IMG/VR virus record: IMGVR_UViG_3300022865_000557 | Coordinates: 28,841-92,840 of that record | Reading direction: 5' to 3' (one strand) | DNA length: 64,000 nt | DNA from: a virus | Shown: piece after piece, positions 7,759 through 16,739 of the stretch | How positions within the stretch are numbered: the stretch's first letter is position 1 | How the letters are laid out: each line of letters begins with the position of its first letter | Notes under the pieces: model-generated | The model's input: only the letters and a program-made list of their open reading frames with translations | Databases searched by the model: none | What the model was told of the DNA's origin: nothing | Made by a program: the position numbers and the translations under genes

Positions 7759-8138
7759 CCATGCACTTAGAAGGCCCGTGGCTCAGTACCACAGGCAAAA
7801 GCAAGCGTAAACACAAGTACCGTACAGCAGAGGCCGCACAACAAGCAAGAAAAAATTCAGAAAATTGGAAGCAGTTGCTGGACAAGCATAACGTGCCGGA
7901 ACCTGCTAAACGTGTACCCAAGCGTTTGGAAAAAAGTGTTTACGTTGAGACAAAGGGGTATCGCAGGGAGACACCGCACATACCGAGTCTGAGTACGGGT
8001 GTTGGCACAGCAGTGAAAGCGCCTGACAAGGTATACACAGGCAACAAAATTATAGGCATAGGCACACTGCACAAATCAAATGCAGTTCCTGTGTTTAGTA
8101 ATGAAGATGCAATAGCCATCAGCAAAATGAGGAGATAG
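7755..8138 (+). CDS. Conserved basic phage protein
   Basis: 127 residues, rich in Lys/Arg, beginning [15 protein letters not shown]; the second ATG at 7761 is an equally good start. I recall similar [13 protein letters not shown] openings from marine T4-like phages, without known function. It sits between a membrane protein and the IF-1 homologue and is translationally coupled to the former. Confidence 0.6.
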   Translation: MTMHLEGPWLSTTGKSKRKHKYRTAEAAQQARKNSENWKQLLDKHNVPEPAKRVPKRLEKSVYVETKGYRRETPHIPSLSTGVGTAVKAPDKVYTGNKIIGIGTLHKSNAVPVFSNEDAIAISKMRR

Positions 8139-8139
8139 A

Positions 8140-8358
8140 TTGGCAAAGGAAGAACTACTAACATTCGAAGGTGAAATAACAGACCTTCTACCAAACGCAA
8201 GTTTTCGTGTTAAGTTAGAAAACGATCACGAAATTATAGCCACACTTGCTGGCAAACTAAGACGATTTAACATTAGAGTAGCACTTGGTGACAAGGTTGA
8301 TATTGAAATGAGTCCATATGATTTAAACCGCGGACGCATAGTATATCGCACTAAATAG
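8140..8358 (+). CDS. infA: Translation initiation factor IF-1 homologue
   Basis: 72 residues, the same length as E. coli IF-1. It follows the family from end to end: MAKEE start, [42 protein letters not shown]-1 is an OB-fold protein that binds the 30S A site during initiation. The start is TTG at 8140 with GAGGAG just upstream; no ATG is available at the conserved N-terminus. The key basic and aromatic positions of the OB fold are kept, so it is probably functional. A phage IF-1 could favour phage mRNAs, notably leaderless ones, but that is inference. Confidence 0.9.
   Translation: MAKEELLTFEGEITDLLPNASFRVKLENDHEIIATLAGKLRRFNIRVALGDKVDIEMSPYDLNRGRIVYRTK
8350..8357 (+). promoter_or_regulatory. 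Late-like box ACTAAATA
   Basis: Lies inside the last codons of the IF-1 gene and ends five bases before the ATG of the superoxide dismutase gene at 8363. Same box-to-ATG spacing as several other genes here. Confidence 0.4.
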
Positions 8359-8362
8359 TAGT

Positions 8363-8944
8363 ATGCTTACTACAGAACTTATACCCAATCAGACGTACAC
8401 TTCAGAGGATACTACTTGTCCTCGAACTAAAGCGGCGGCTTGCCAATGTGAGTCTGTTAATGCAATCTCAGAGGATCAAGATTTTACACAAGCAGTATGT
8501 GAACTAGACCACAGTGACAAAGTCAAAGGTACTATTCTTTTAGTTAGCAAACCTGGAAAAGGCACACTGATCCGAGGACAAATAACGGGCCTTGAACCCG
8601 GAGAGCACGGGTTTCACATACACGAGTATGGTGATCTAAGCAACGGATGCGAAAGTGCTGGGGCTCATTACAATCCAGACGGTGTAGACCACGGTGACAT
8701 CAGCAAAGGACATGTAGGCGATCTAGGTAATGTTGTTGCCAATGACAAAGGTGTTGCTGACTTTATAATAAAAGCACCTCGGGTGGATCTAACAGGAGAT
8801 CGGAGTGTTGTAGGTAGAGCAATAGTAATACATAGCAAAAAAGATGATCTTGGAAAAGGCGGAGACGAAGAATCATTGAAGACCGGAAATGCTGGTGATC
8901 GACTGGCATGTGGAGTTATAGTCTTACGTGGTTCTGATGATTAG
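8363..8944 (+). CDS. sodC: Cu/Zn superoxide dismutase
   Basis: 193 residues. All metal ligands of the family can be placed: His85 and His87 (HIHEYGD), His102 (GAHYNP), His110, His117 and Asp120 (GHVGDLGN), His157 (VIHS). The disulfide pair Cys96/Cys183 and active-site Arg180 (GDRLACG) are also present. It dismutates superoxide to oxygen and peroxide. The first ~45 residues are an extension with three Cys and no clear signal peptide, so the location may be cytoplasmic or virion. A late-like box just before the ATG suggests late expression. The gene is complete and probably active. Confidence 0.93.
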   Translation: MLTTELIPNQTYTSEDTTCPRTKAAACQCESVNAISEDQDFTQAVCELDHSDKVKGTILLVSKPGKGTLIRGQITGLEPGEHGFHIHEYGDLSNGCESAGAHYNPDGVDHGDISKGHVGDLGNVVANDKGVADFIIKAPRVDLTGDRSVVGRAIVIHSKKDDLGKGGDEESLKTGNAGDRLACGVIVLRGSDD

Positions 8945-8989
8945 TGATGTCTATCTAATGGTCAATGGTATTTTTGTATTGGAGAATTT

Positions 8990-9139
8990 ATGAATACTAA
9001 AGGAATATGCAGAGCATGCTTGCATGCCGCACACTGTGGACACAGTTGTGTAGATGAAGACTGCGACTACTGCACAGAATGTTATTGTGAAAAATGCAAC
9101 CCTATAAAGGAAGAACATTATGGAAATATTAACAGTTGA
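8990..9139 (+). CDS. Cys-rich mini-protein (probable metal or Fe-S binder)
   Basis: 49 residues containing nine Cys in CxxC, CxxxC and CxC spacings between residues 7 and 36, plus several His. GGAG precedes the ATG at 8990. Its last 20 bases overlap the start of the ErpA/IscA-like gene, so the two are translationally coupled. The spacing suggests two metal sites, zinc or iron-sulfur. Known families were not identified; a client or partner of the neighbouring Fe-S carrier is a reasonable inference. Confidence 0.7.
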   Translation: MNTKGICRACLHAAHCGHSCVDEDCDYCTECYCEKCNPIKEEHYGNINS

Positions 9140-9452
9140 ACAAAGCGCAACAAGTAAACTAAAAGAACTTATCGCAGAAGAAGACAACCCAAACCTTAAA
9201 CTGCGTATATTTGTGCAAGGTGGCGGCTGTAGTGGCTTCCAATATGGGTTTACATTCGACGAAGACACTGCTGATGATGATTACAGCATAGATGCCGGTG
9301 ACGGAGTTGGTATTCTAATAGATCATATGAGTGCAGAATACCTTAAAGGTTCCACAATCAAGTTCACAAAGGATTTGATGAGCCAAAGTTTTGCTATTGT
9401 CAACCCTAATGCTACAGCAACTTGCGGATGTGGAAGCAGTTTTAACGCATAA
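9120..9452 (+). CDS. erpA: A-type iron-sulfur carrier (ErpA/IscA-like)
   Basis: 110 residues, standard family length. [11 protein letters not shown] with Cys37 and the C-terminal CGCGSSF with Cys102 and Cys104 are the three cluster ligands. The overall text is closer to ErpA than to IscA. These proteins hand [4Fe-4S] or [2Fe-2S] clusters to apo-proteins; here candidate clients are the four radical SAM enzymes. Translation overlaps the Cys-rich mini-protein. HesB/IscA-like genes are known in marine T4-like phages. Confidence 0.92.
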   Translation: MEILTVEQSATSKLKELIAEEDNPNLKLRIFVQGGGCSGFQYGFTFDEDTADDDYSIDAGDGVGILIDHMSAEYLKGSTIKFTKDLMSQSFAIVNPNATATCGCGSSFNA

Positions 9453-9481
9453 CCCCCCAAAACCTTAAACTTTATAACTGC

Positions 9482-9489
9482 CATAAATA
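9482..9489 (+). promoter_or_regulatory. Late-like box CATAAATA before the tail-fibre genes
   Basis: CATAAATA lies 19 bases before the ATG at 9509, with a GAGGATG ribosome binding region between. Likely late promoter of the structural block to 21230. Confidence 0.5.
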
Positions 9490-9508
9490 CTCTGTATGAG
9501 GATGATTT

Positions 9509-12500
9509 ATGGCACAACAAATAATTGATATCGGAACGTCCGCAGGTGACGGGACCGGTGACGAACTTCGAATAGCGTTTGATAAAGCAAATGATAACTT
9601 TACTGAACTATACTCTACCGCCGAAAACAGTGGACTAACTTATTCGAATGTATCTACCATCACAAGTGGATCAGGTACAGACGCTAGATTTACAGTCAAT
9701 CGTTACGCTAACACCTATACTGTTGATATTATTAACAGTGCTGGTAACAACTATGCTGTATCAGATACACTAACGATATTTGGTAACGCACTAGGTGGCA
9801 CGTCGGGCGTAAATGATGTAACTCTTACAGTCCTCACACTAGGAAACGCAACAGTAGGAAACATTGCTACCATAAGCAATGTTGGTGCTCCTGCTAATCC
9901 AGTTCTCACTGTCAACGGGCAGACTGGAGATGTAACACTAGACGTAAACGATATTGCAAATGCCGCAAGCAAAGGTTATGTAACCAATGCTATAAACGGT
10001 AACATTGCAACCTTAAGCTCAAGCTTCAACAGTGTTAACGCCAACGTTACCGCGGCAAACAGTGCCATATCAACTCATACAAGTCAGATACAAACACTAG
10101 ACGCCAACGTTGGTACACTATGGGGCAACGTAGGAGGATTGGCCGCTACTAGAGCAACCATAAGTTATGTCGACACCAGCATCAACAACGCACTAAGCTC
10201 AAATGCTATTCTTGCCAACGTTACTAGTATCAATGCTAATGTTACTGCCGCAAATGTAAACATTGAAAACAACAGAGCCAATTTGGTAATATTCCGTGCT
10301 AACTTAGGTGTGCAGGATCTGCTGTTGGATGCGCTTGATGCTAATGTAGGCACAATTGTTGGCAATACCAGTACTACATTCTACACACTGGTGGCCAATG
10401 CCGCTACACAAAGTGTTGCAATTACCAACAATCTTAATCAGATAAACAACTTATTCAGCAATGCTGGGGTACAAGCAGACTCAATTAACAATCTAACTGC
10501 TAATGCCGCTACACAAGGTGCCAAGCTCGATTCGATCGATGCAAACTTGGGTGTGGCAACAACCAATATCTCAGCATTACAAAGCAACACTGGTGTTACA
10601 ACAAACGAAGTTAACCTACTTCGTGCAAACATCACAGCCGCCAATGCAACTATTGGAAGCAACGATGCAGACATACTAGCAATTAATGCTAACTTGGGTT
10701 TGAGATCAACTGAGATTATTTCGTTAGATGCCAACCTTGGCACAGCAACAACCAATATCACAAGCCTTACCAGTAATGCCGCTACGCAGGCCACTAGCAT
10801 TAACACACTTACTAGTAATGCCGCTACACAAGCAACTAGTATTGACACCTTAACTGCTAACGCAGGCACACAGGCTACTAGTATTGTTACACTCACATCA
10901 AACGCCTCGGCACAAAGTGTTGCACTTGTTGACCTGCAAAACAATGCAGGCGTACAAGGCGATAGTATTCGCACAATTGATGCCAATCTTGGCACGGTTG
11001 TTGGTACAACTATCCCTGCTATTGATGCTAACTTAGGAGCGTATCAAACAACTATTAACGCTAACCTGGGCACAAGAACAACTGAAATACAAACACTAGA
11101 TGCTAACGTAGGTTACATCAGAACAAACTATGCAAACACTGCAACCAGCGCAACATTCACAGGCAATGTGGGTGCTTCCTATCTACTAGCAACTGCCAAT
11201 GTTAAAATTGACGGTGTACTTGAAGTTGGATTAGCACCAAGTTTATCTTGGCCCAACGAAGGTGCTGTGTTTACAGGTAACATAAATGCTGGTTACGAAA
11301 TAGTTACACAGAACAAGAGTACTGGTACGAGCGCAACATCAAATTATGTTGCATACGCTAATGATGCTATACTTGGTAGTGGAGCTACCAAATACGTAGC
11401 TGTTGGCATAAACAACAGCACATTTACAGGAAACTTTATACCTGCAGGGGTTGACAGCAAGATAGTACAATATGCACACGACGGATATTTCCAAACCGTT
11501 GGAGGCAATGCCCAGGTACAATCAGACACAGGCGTAGTTTTACAAGCAAACACAGCTTTGGCAAAACTAAACAAAGACGGCAACTTCCAACTTGTTACTG
11601 GTAACTTAACGTTTGCTGACAGTACTATACAGTCAAGTGCATTTACTGGAGGAACCTGGGCAGCCGTAGATGCTAATATCGGTGGCATAAGTGACGGAGT
11701 TACCGTTAACAGCAACGCTATATTTGCAATTAGAGCAAACACTGGATCATTCCAGACTTATGCTAACTTAAATATCAGCCAAATTAATGCAAACATGGCG
11801 GCTGCTAATGCTGTTATTGCAACCGTTGATACTGCGGCAATAGCGGCAATTAATGCAAATGTAACCGCGGCAAATGTAAACATTGCAACACTTGATGCCA
11901 ATATTGGTGTAGTAGTTGGTACAACTATACCAGGCATAAATGCCAACTTAGGTACTGTAGTTGGTACAACTATCCCAGCTATTGATGCTAATTTAGGAAC
12001 AGCAACTACAAATATTACAACTGTGAATGCTAACGTAACTGCCGCAAACTTAGCAATTACCACTGTGAATAATAATGTAACTGCCGCAAACTTAGCAATT
12101 ACAACAATTGATGCTAATGTAGGTACAATTGTAGGCACAACTATTCCTGCTATTGATGCAAACATTGGTACTACTGTTGGTACAACTATCCCAGCAATTG
12201 ATGCTAATGTAGGTACAATTGTAGGCACAACTATTCCTGCTATTGATGCTAATGTAGGTACAATTGTAGGCACAACCATACCGTCACTTGCAACTTTGTC
12301 AAGTTTCAATACACTTGATGCCAATGTTGGTGTGGTAGTTGGTACAACTATACCAGGTATAAATGCTAACTTGGGAATTGTAGTTGGCACCACTATACCA
12401 GCTATTGATGCTAACTTGGGCACAACTGTTGGCACAACTATCCCAGCAATTGATGCTAACTTAGGCACAGCAACAACTAATATAACAACACTTGATGCTA

Positions 12501-14746
12501 ACGTAGGCACAACTGTTGGCACAACCCTACCAACACTAAATGCAAATATTGGAGCATACCAAACTTACGCTAATGCTAATTTTAGTGGTAGCACCTATGG
12601 TGATGCTAATGTAGCCGCTTATAACGGTAACATGAACAACCTGGGCACAGTTACTACAGGAACAATAAACGCAACTACTGGTAATATTACAAACCTTGGT
12701 GCCACACTGACTACAGTCGCGCAACCAAATATCACAAGTGTAGGGCAGTTGACCTCACTGAATGTGTTTGGCAACGCCATTGTTAACGGTAACTTAACGG
12801 TTGCAAACCTAAACAGTATTGCAAGTCACACAATTAACGTACAAGACCCATTGTTGTACTTGACTGCAAATACAGTATATCCATACAACTACGACATTGG
12901 TACGTTTAGTCAATTCGTTGGTGGGTCCGCTAATGTTTATCAACACACAGGTGTTGTGCGTGATTACACCGACAGCACTTGGAAAGTATTCAGTAATGTT
13001 GATGCAGAACCTGGTGCAACAATAAACTGGGCAGACACAGACATAATATGGGATAGATTAAGAGTTGGTAACTTAACAATTGCCAACACCACAGCATCAA
13101 CAACCTCCACAACTGGAGCATTGATACTTGCAGGTGGTGCTGGCGTAGCAGGAGCAATTAATTCCGCAGGAAACGTTGGAGCTCCGCATGTAAATGCTAC
13201 AACCTCAATACAAGCACCCACTATCAATGCCGCTACAAGTTTAACAGCAGTAGCCGCAACAATCAGTGCTAATGCAAGTGTAAATCATCTTAATGCTACA
13301 ACATCAATACAAGCACCCACTATCAATGCCGCTACTGCACTTACAGCAGTAGCCGCAACAATCAGTGCAAATGCAAGTGTAAACCATCTTAATGCTACAA
13401 CCTCAATACAAGCACCCACTATCAATGCCGCTACTGCACTTACAGCAGTAGCCGCTACAATTAGTGCTAACGTAGGTGCAAGTCATGTAAACGTAACAAA
13501 CTCATTGCAAGCTACTACTGTTAACGGTGATACAGTAAATGCTGGCACATTACAAATTGGTGCCGGTAGTATTACTGCTACAGCGGCAGAGCTTAACGTT
13601 CTTGATAATGCTGTAGCAGATACCGTAGTAAGTAGTAAGGGTGTAATTTACAGTTCAGCAGGTAATATCAGAGCAAATGCATTTAACACAACTGGAAGTT
13701 TACAAGCAGTTACAGTAAACGCTACTGGAAACGTAGGCGGAGTACACTTGAATGCAACCACAAGTGTACAAGCACCAACTATTAATGCCGCTACAAGTTT
13801 AACAGCCGTGGCTGCAACGATTAGTGCTAACGCCGCTGTAAATCACTTGAATGCAACTACAAGCGTACAAGCACCAACTATCAACGCCGCTACAAGTTTA
13901 ACAGCAGTGGCTGCAACAATCAGTGCAAATGCAAGTGTAAATCACTTGAATGCAACCACAAGTGTACAAGCACCAACTATTAATGCCGCTACAGCACTTA
14001 CAGCAGTGGCCGCAACAATCAGTGCTAACTTAGCCGCAAGTCATGTAAATGTAACCAACACAGTACAAGCTGCCACAGTAAACGGAACCACAGCAGTAAC
14101 GGGAGCCGCAGGTACGTTCAGTGCTAATGTAGGTGCCAATCATGTCATTGCCTCAACAAGCATGCAGGCACCAACTATTAATGCCGCTACAGCACTTACA
14201 GCAGTGGCCGCAACAATCAGTGCAAATGCAAGTGTAAATCACTTGAATGCAACCACAAGTGTACAAGCACCAACTATTAATGCCGCTGGAAACGTAAGCG
14301 CGATACACGGAAACTTCAGTGGCAACGTTTCAGCGACATACTTTGCAGGTACTGCTACTGGAGCTCTATATGCTGACTTGGCAGAGAATTATCAGGCAGA
14401 TACTACATACGATCCAGGTACTGTATTGGTATTTGGCGGTGAACAGGAAGTTACAGTTACAACTGTATCACATGATGAAAGAGTAGCAGGTATTGTTAGT
14501 ACAAATCCAGCCTACTTGATGAACACAGGCGGCGGAAGTGTTGCAGTTGGACTTACAGGACGTTTACCGTGTATGGTTCAAGGACCAGTTAACAAAGGTA
14601 CACTGCTAGTAACAAGCGCGACGCCAGGTGTTGCTGTAGCATTGGACAGGACACAGTATCAGCCGGGATGTGTTATTGGTAAGAGCTTAGAAATAATTGA
14701 AGACAACTCTGTTGCACTAATTGAAGTAGCAGTAGGTAGATACTAA
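9509..14746 (+). CDS. Giant repeat-built tail-fibre/structural protein
   Basis: 1745 residues. The N-terminus has the GTSAGDGTGDELRIAF...NDNF element seen in T4-like structural proteins and shared with the next gene. Residues ~170-1030 are dozens of short LDANVGT/IPAIDANLG-type repeats, likely beta-helix or trimeric coiled structure. Residues ~1230-1600 are 33-residue repeats. The C-terminus (ALYADLAENYQADTTYDPGT onwards) matches the Peptidase_G2-like self-cleaving chaperone end of fibres. It probably forms a trimeric host-binding fibre. Internal DNA repeats allow length change by recombination. Minus-strand open frames opposite are artefacts of the repeats. Confidence 0.85.
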   Translation: MAQQIIDIGTSAGDGTGDELRIAFDKANDNFTELYSTAENSGLTYSNVSTITSGSGTDARFTVNRYANTYTVDIINSAGNNYAVSDTLTIFGNALGGTSGVNDVTLTVLTLGNATVGNIATISNVGAPANPVLTVNGQTGDVTLDVNDIANAASKGYVTNAINGNIATLSSSFNSVNANVTAANSAISTHTSQIQTLDANVGTLWGNVGGLAATRATISYVDTSINNALSSNAILANVTSINANVTAANVNIENNRANLVIFRANLGVQDLLLDALDANVGTIVGNTSTTFYTLVANAATQSVAITNNLNQINNLFSNAGVQADSINNLTANAATQGAKLDSIDANLGVATTNISALQSNTGVTTNEVNLLRANITAANATIGSNDADILAINANLGLRSTEIISLDANLGTATTNITSLTSNAATQATSINTLTSNAATQATSIDTLTANAGTQATSIVTLTSNASAQSVALVDLQNNAGVQGDSIRTIDANLGTVVGTTIPAIDANLGAYQTTINANLGTRTTEIQTLDANVGYIRTNYANTATSATFTGNVGASYLLATANVKIDGVLEVGLAPSLSWPNEGAVFTGNINAGYEIVTQNKSTGTSATSNYVAYANDAILGSGATKYVAVGINNSTFTGNFIPAGVDSKIVQYAHDGYFQTVGGNAQVQSDTGVVLQANTALAKLNKDGNFQLVTGNLTFADSTIQSSAFTGGTWAAVDANIGGISDGVTVNSNAIFAIRANTGSFQTYANLNISQINANMAAANAVIATVDTAAIAAINANVTAANVNIATLDANIGVVVGTTIPGINANLGTVVGTTIPAIDANLGTATTNITTVNANVTAANLAITTVNNNVTAANLAITTIDANVGTIVGTTIPAIDANIGTTVGTTIPAIDANVGTIVGTTIPAIDANVGTIVGTTIPSLATLSSFNTLDANVGVVVGTTIPGINANLGIVVGTTIPAIDANLGTTVGTTIPAIDANLGTATTNITTLDANVGTTVGTTLPTLNANIGAYQTYANANFSGSTYGDANVAAYNGNMNNLGTVTTGTINATTGNITNLGATLTTVAQPNITSVGQLTSLNVFGNAIVNGNLTVANLNSIASHTINVQDPLLYLTANTVYPYNYDIGTFSQFVGGSANVYQHTGVVRDYTDSTWKVFSNVDAEPGATINWADTDIIWDRLRVGNLTIANTTASTTSTTGALILAGGAGVAGAINSAGNVGAPHVNATTSIQAPTINAATSLTAVAATISANASVNHLNATTSIQAPTINAATALTAVAATISANASVNHLNATTSIQAPTINAATALTAVAATISANVGASHVNVTNSLQATTVNGDTVNAGTLQIGAGSITATAAELNVLDNAVADTVVSSKGVIYSSAGNIRANAFNTTGSLQAVTVNATGNVGGVHLNATTSVQAPTINAATSLTAVAATISANAAVNHLNATTSVQAPTINAATSLTAVAATISANASVNHLNATTSVQAPTINAATALTAVAATISANLAASHVNVTNTVQAATVNGTTAVTGAAGTFSANVGANHVIASTSMQAPTINAATALTAVAATISANASVNHLNATTSVQAPTINAAGNVSAIHGNFSGNVSATYFAGTATGALYADLAENYQADTTYDPGTVLVFGGEQEVTVTTVSHDERVAGIVSTNPAYLMNTGGGSVAVGLTGRLPCMVQGPVNKGTLLVTSATPGVAVALDRTQYQPGCVIGKSLEIIEDNSVALIEVAVGRY
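12107..12286 (+). repeat. Four tandem 45-bp repeats in the fibre gene
   Basis: Units begin at 12107, 12152, 12197 and 12242 and encode a 15-residue IDANVGTIVGTTIPA-type unit. Related, less regular copies continue on both sides (about 11930-12530). Confidence 0.85.
13193..14290 (+). repeat. 99-bp (33-residue) repeat array in the fibre gene
   Basis: Copies starting at 13193, 13292 and 13391 are exactly 99 bases apart. A second group follows near 13751, 13850 and 13949, and another ends near 14290. They encode units containing QAPTINAAT and AVAATISAN. Near-identity between copies indicates recent duplication. Confidence 0.85.
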
Positions 14747-14774
14747 ACAAGTAAATATTAAAAACGGATAAAAA

Positions 14775-16739
14775 ATGGCGTACATTAACATTAACACAGG
14801 AGCAGTAGCAAACGACGGAACCGGTGATACTATACGGTCTGCGTTTGGAACTGTTAATGACAATTTTCAAACATTTAACGAAGGGCTATTTGCAGGCACA
14901 AGACAAAGCATAATCAGTGCCGCAAGTGTAACTGGTGGGTACATTGTATCCAACACCTATGTCCTTGCTTCATCTTATGTTAATGCAGACAGTATTGTGG
15001 GCAACACAGTTACCAGTTATGGTAATTTGTTTGTTAGCCAGGACGGTGCAACCATTGTAGGTAATGTTACTATTGTGGGTAACTTGAGTGTTAGTGGCTC
15101 ACAATCCAGCAGTGCAAGTCAAAACACAAGTGCTCCTATTTTGGACCTACACTTTGATGGTGGTGGACTCAGCAGTGACGACGGCAAAGATATTGGTATT
15201 GCCGCACAATACTATGATGTTGCTGAAAAGAAATTCTTCCTTGGATGGCAGAACACTTCAGAAAGTTTAGTCTACTTAGACAACACAACTGTTGCGTCAA
15301 ATGTTGTTACAGCAGGCACACCAGGTAATGTACAGTTTGGTCAATTGATGTTGAGCAACACACTGTCATCAACTTCGAGCACAACAGGTGCATTAATAGT
15401 TAAAGGTGGCACAGGTGTTGCTGGTAATGTACACATTGCTGGAAACTTAGTAACTGCCAACACAGGTACAGTCAGTACAGGCAATATTACCGTTAGAGGC
15501 TTCCATGTTGGAAACATGAACTTTAGTGGTGCAGACACGATTTATATTAACGGTAGTCCAGTTGTAACTTCAGCTGGTGCGTTCAATGGTGGTACTGTTG
15601 GACTAGCGACTACATTCCAATCAGCAACAGCTTCAACCAGTAAAACAACTGGTGCTGTGATTATTACAGGTGGATTGGGTGTGTCGGGTAATACCTTTGT
15701 AAGTGACATACACGCTGTTGGCACCAATGCGGCATTCCGTGGAAACCTATTAGGTACACTGAAAACAAATGCACAACCAAGTGTTACCAGTTTAGGTACA
15801 CTAACAAGTTTAGTAACTTCAGGAATCTTTACTTCTGGTGGTAACGTAATGCCAAGTGTTACTAATACACATTGGTTGGGCGACAAGAACACAGCCAGAT
15901 GGGCACAAGTACATGCAGGTACATTAGATGTAACCACTATTGCAAGTGCTCCGCAATTTAGTGGTATTCCTAATTTTACAGCAAATGCTGTATATACTAG
16001 TGGAACAGCATCTAGTAGTAAAACTAGCGGTGCTATCGTAGTCACTGGATCAGGTGGTGTTGGCGTTGGCGGAGATGTGCGATCAGCCAAGTTATACGTT
16101 GATGCTGGCGTTTTTTGGTCAGGCAACAGTGCTCCATTTGCTAGTGTAGGCGGAGCAGATACACAGGTACAGTTTAACGATAACGGTACTCTTGGTGGTG
16201 ACGCAGGATTAATTTTTAATAAAACAACAAACGATTTAACTAGCACAGGAAACATAGCCGCAAATCATGTAAATGTAACTAACACAGTGCAAGGTAATAT
16301 AGTTAATGCAGTGACTGCTATAACAAGTAATACAGGTGTGTTTACTGGTAATGTATCTGCAAGCTACTTAATAGGTACATCAACACAAGCTCTATATGCT
16401 GACTTGGCTGAGAAATATACCACGGACCAAGTCTATGCACCAGGTACAGTTGTTGTAGTTGGTGGCACAGCAGAAGTAACAGCAAGTTCAGAAGGTCAAC
16501 GAGCAATTGGTGTTATATCTACAGCACCAGCGTTCTTAATGAACAAAGATGGAGATGGACAAGCAGTTGCACTAAAAGGGCGTGTACCATGTCGTGTAGT
16601 AGGTGCAGTTGCCAAAGGTGACGAGCTAGTACCGGCAGACAACGGATGTGCAAAAGTAGGCGACAGTAGAGTATTTGGTGTTGCACTAGACACCAGCGCA
16701 GAAACTGTAGAAAGAGTTATTGAAATAGTGGTGTTATAA
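14775..16739 (+). CDS. Tail-fibre/structural protein, paralogue of the giant fibre
   Basis: 654 residues. It has the same N-terminal GDGTGDTIRSAF...NDNF element and the same C-terminal ALYADLAEKY...PGTVVVVGG...GRVPCRV domain (Peptidase_G2-like) as the 1745-residue gene, but a different, shorter middle with Gly/Ser/Thr-rich repeats (TSGAIVVTGSGGV type). The two probably arose by duplication with exchange of the shaft. It may form a second fibre or an adjoining segment. An AGTAAATA box lies at 14750-14757. Confidence 0.82.
   Translation: MAYININTGAVANDGTGDTIRSAFGTVNDNFQTFNEGLFAGTRQSIISAASVTGGYIVSNTYVLASSYVNADSIVGNTVTSYGNLFVSQDGATIVGNVTIVGNLSVSGSQSSSASQNTSAPILDLHFDGGGLSSDDGKDIGIAAQYYDVAEKKFFLGWQNTSESLVYLDNTTVASNVVTAGTPGNVQFGQLMLSNTLSSTSSTTGALIVKGGTGVAGNVHIAGNLVTANTGTVSTGNITVRGFHVGNMNFSGADTIYINGSPVVTSAGAFNGGTVGLATTFQSATASTSKTTGAVIITGGLGVSGNTFVSDIHAVGTNAAFRGNLLGTLKTNAQPSVTSLGTLTSLVTSGIFTSGGNVMPSVTNTHWLGDKNTARWAQVHAGTLDVTTIASAPQFSGIPNFTANAVYTSGTASSSKTSGAIVVTGSGGVGVGGDVRSAKLYVDAGVFWSGNSAPFASVGGADTQVQFNDNGTLGGDAGLIFNKTTNDLTSTGNIAANHVNVTNTVQGNIVNAVTAITSNTGVFTGNVSASYLIGTSTQALYADLAEKYTTDQVYAPGTVVVVGGTAEVTASSEGQRAIGVISTAPAFLMNKDGDGQAVALKGRVPCRVVGAVAKGDELVPADNGCAKVGDSRVFGVALDTSAETVERVIEIVVL

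Noticed and set aside
11758-12522. 254-residue minus-strand open frame inside the giant fibre gene (and similar ones near 10438-10995 and 15542-16255)
   Set aside because: It is the mirror of the regular IPAIDANLG-type repeats on the plus strand; composition is low-complexity and no start signal is present.
13193-14290. Regular repeats that could suggest a CRISPR array
   Set aside because: The 99-bp units are in frame within a coding fibre gene with no short repeat/unique spacer pattern.
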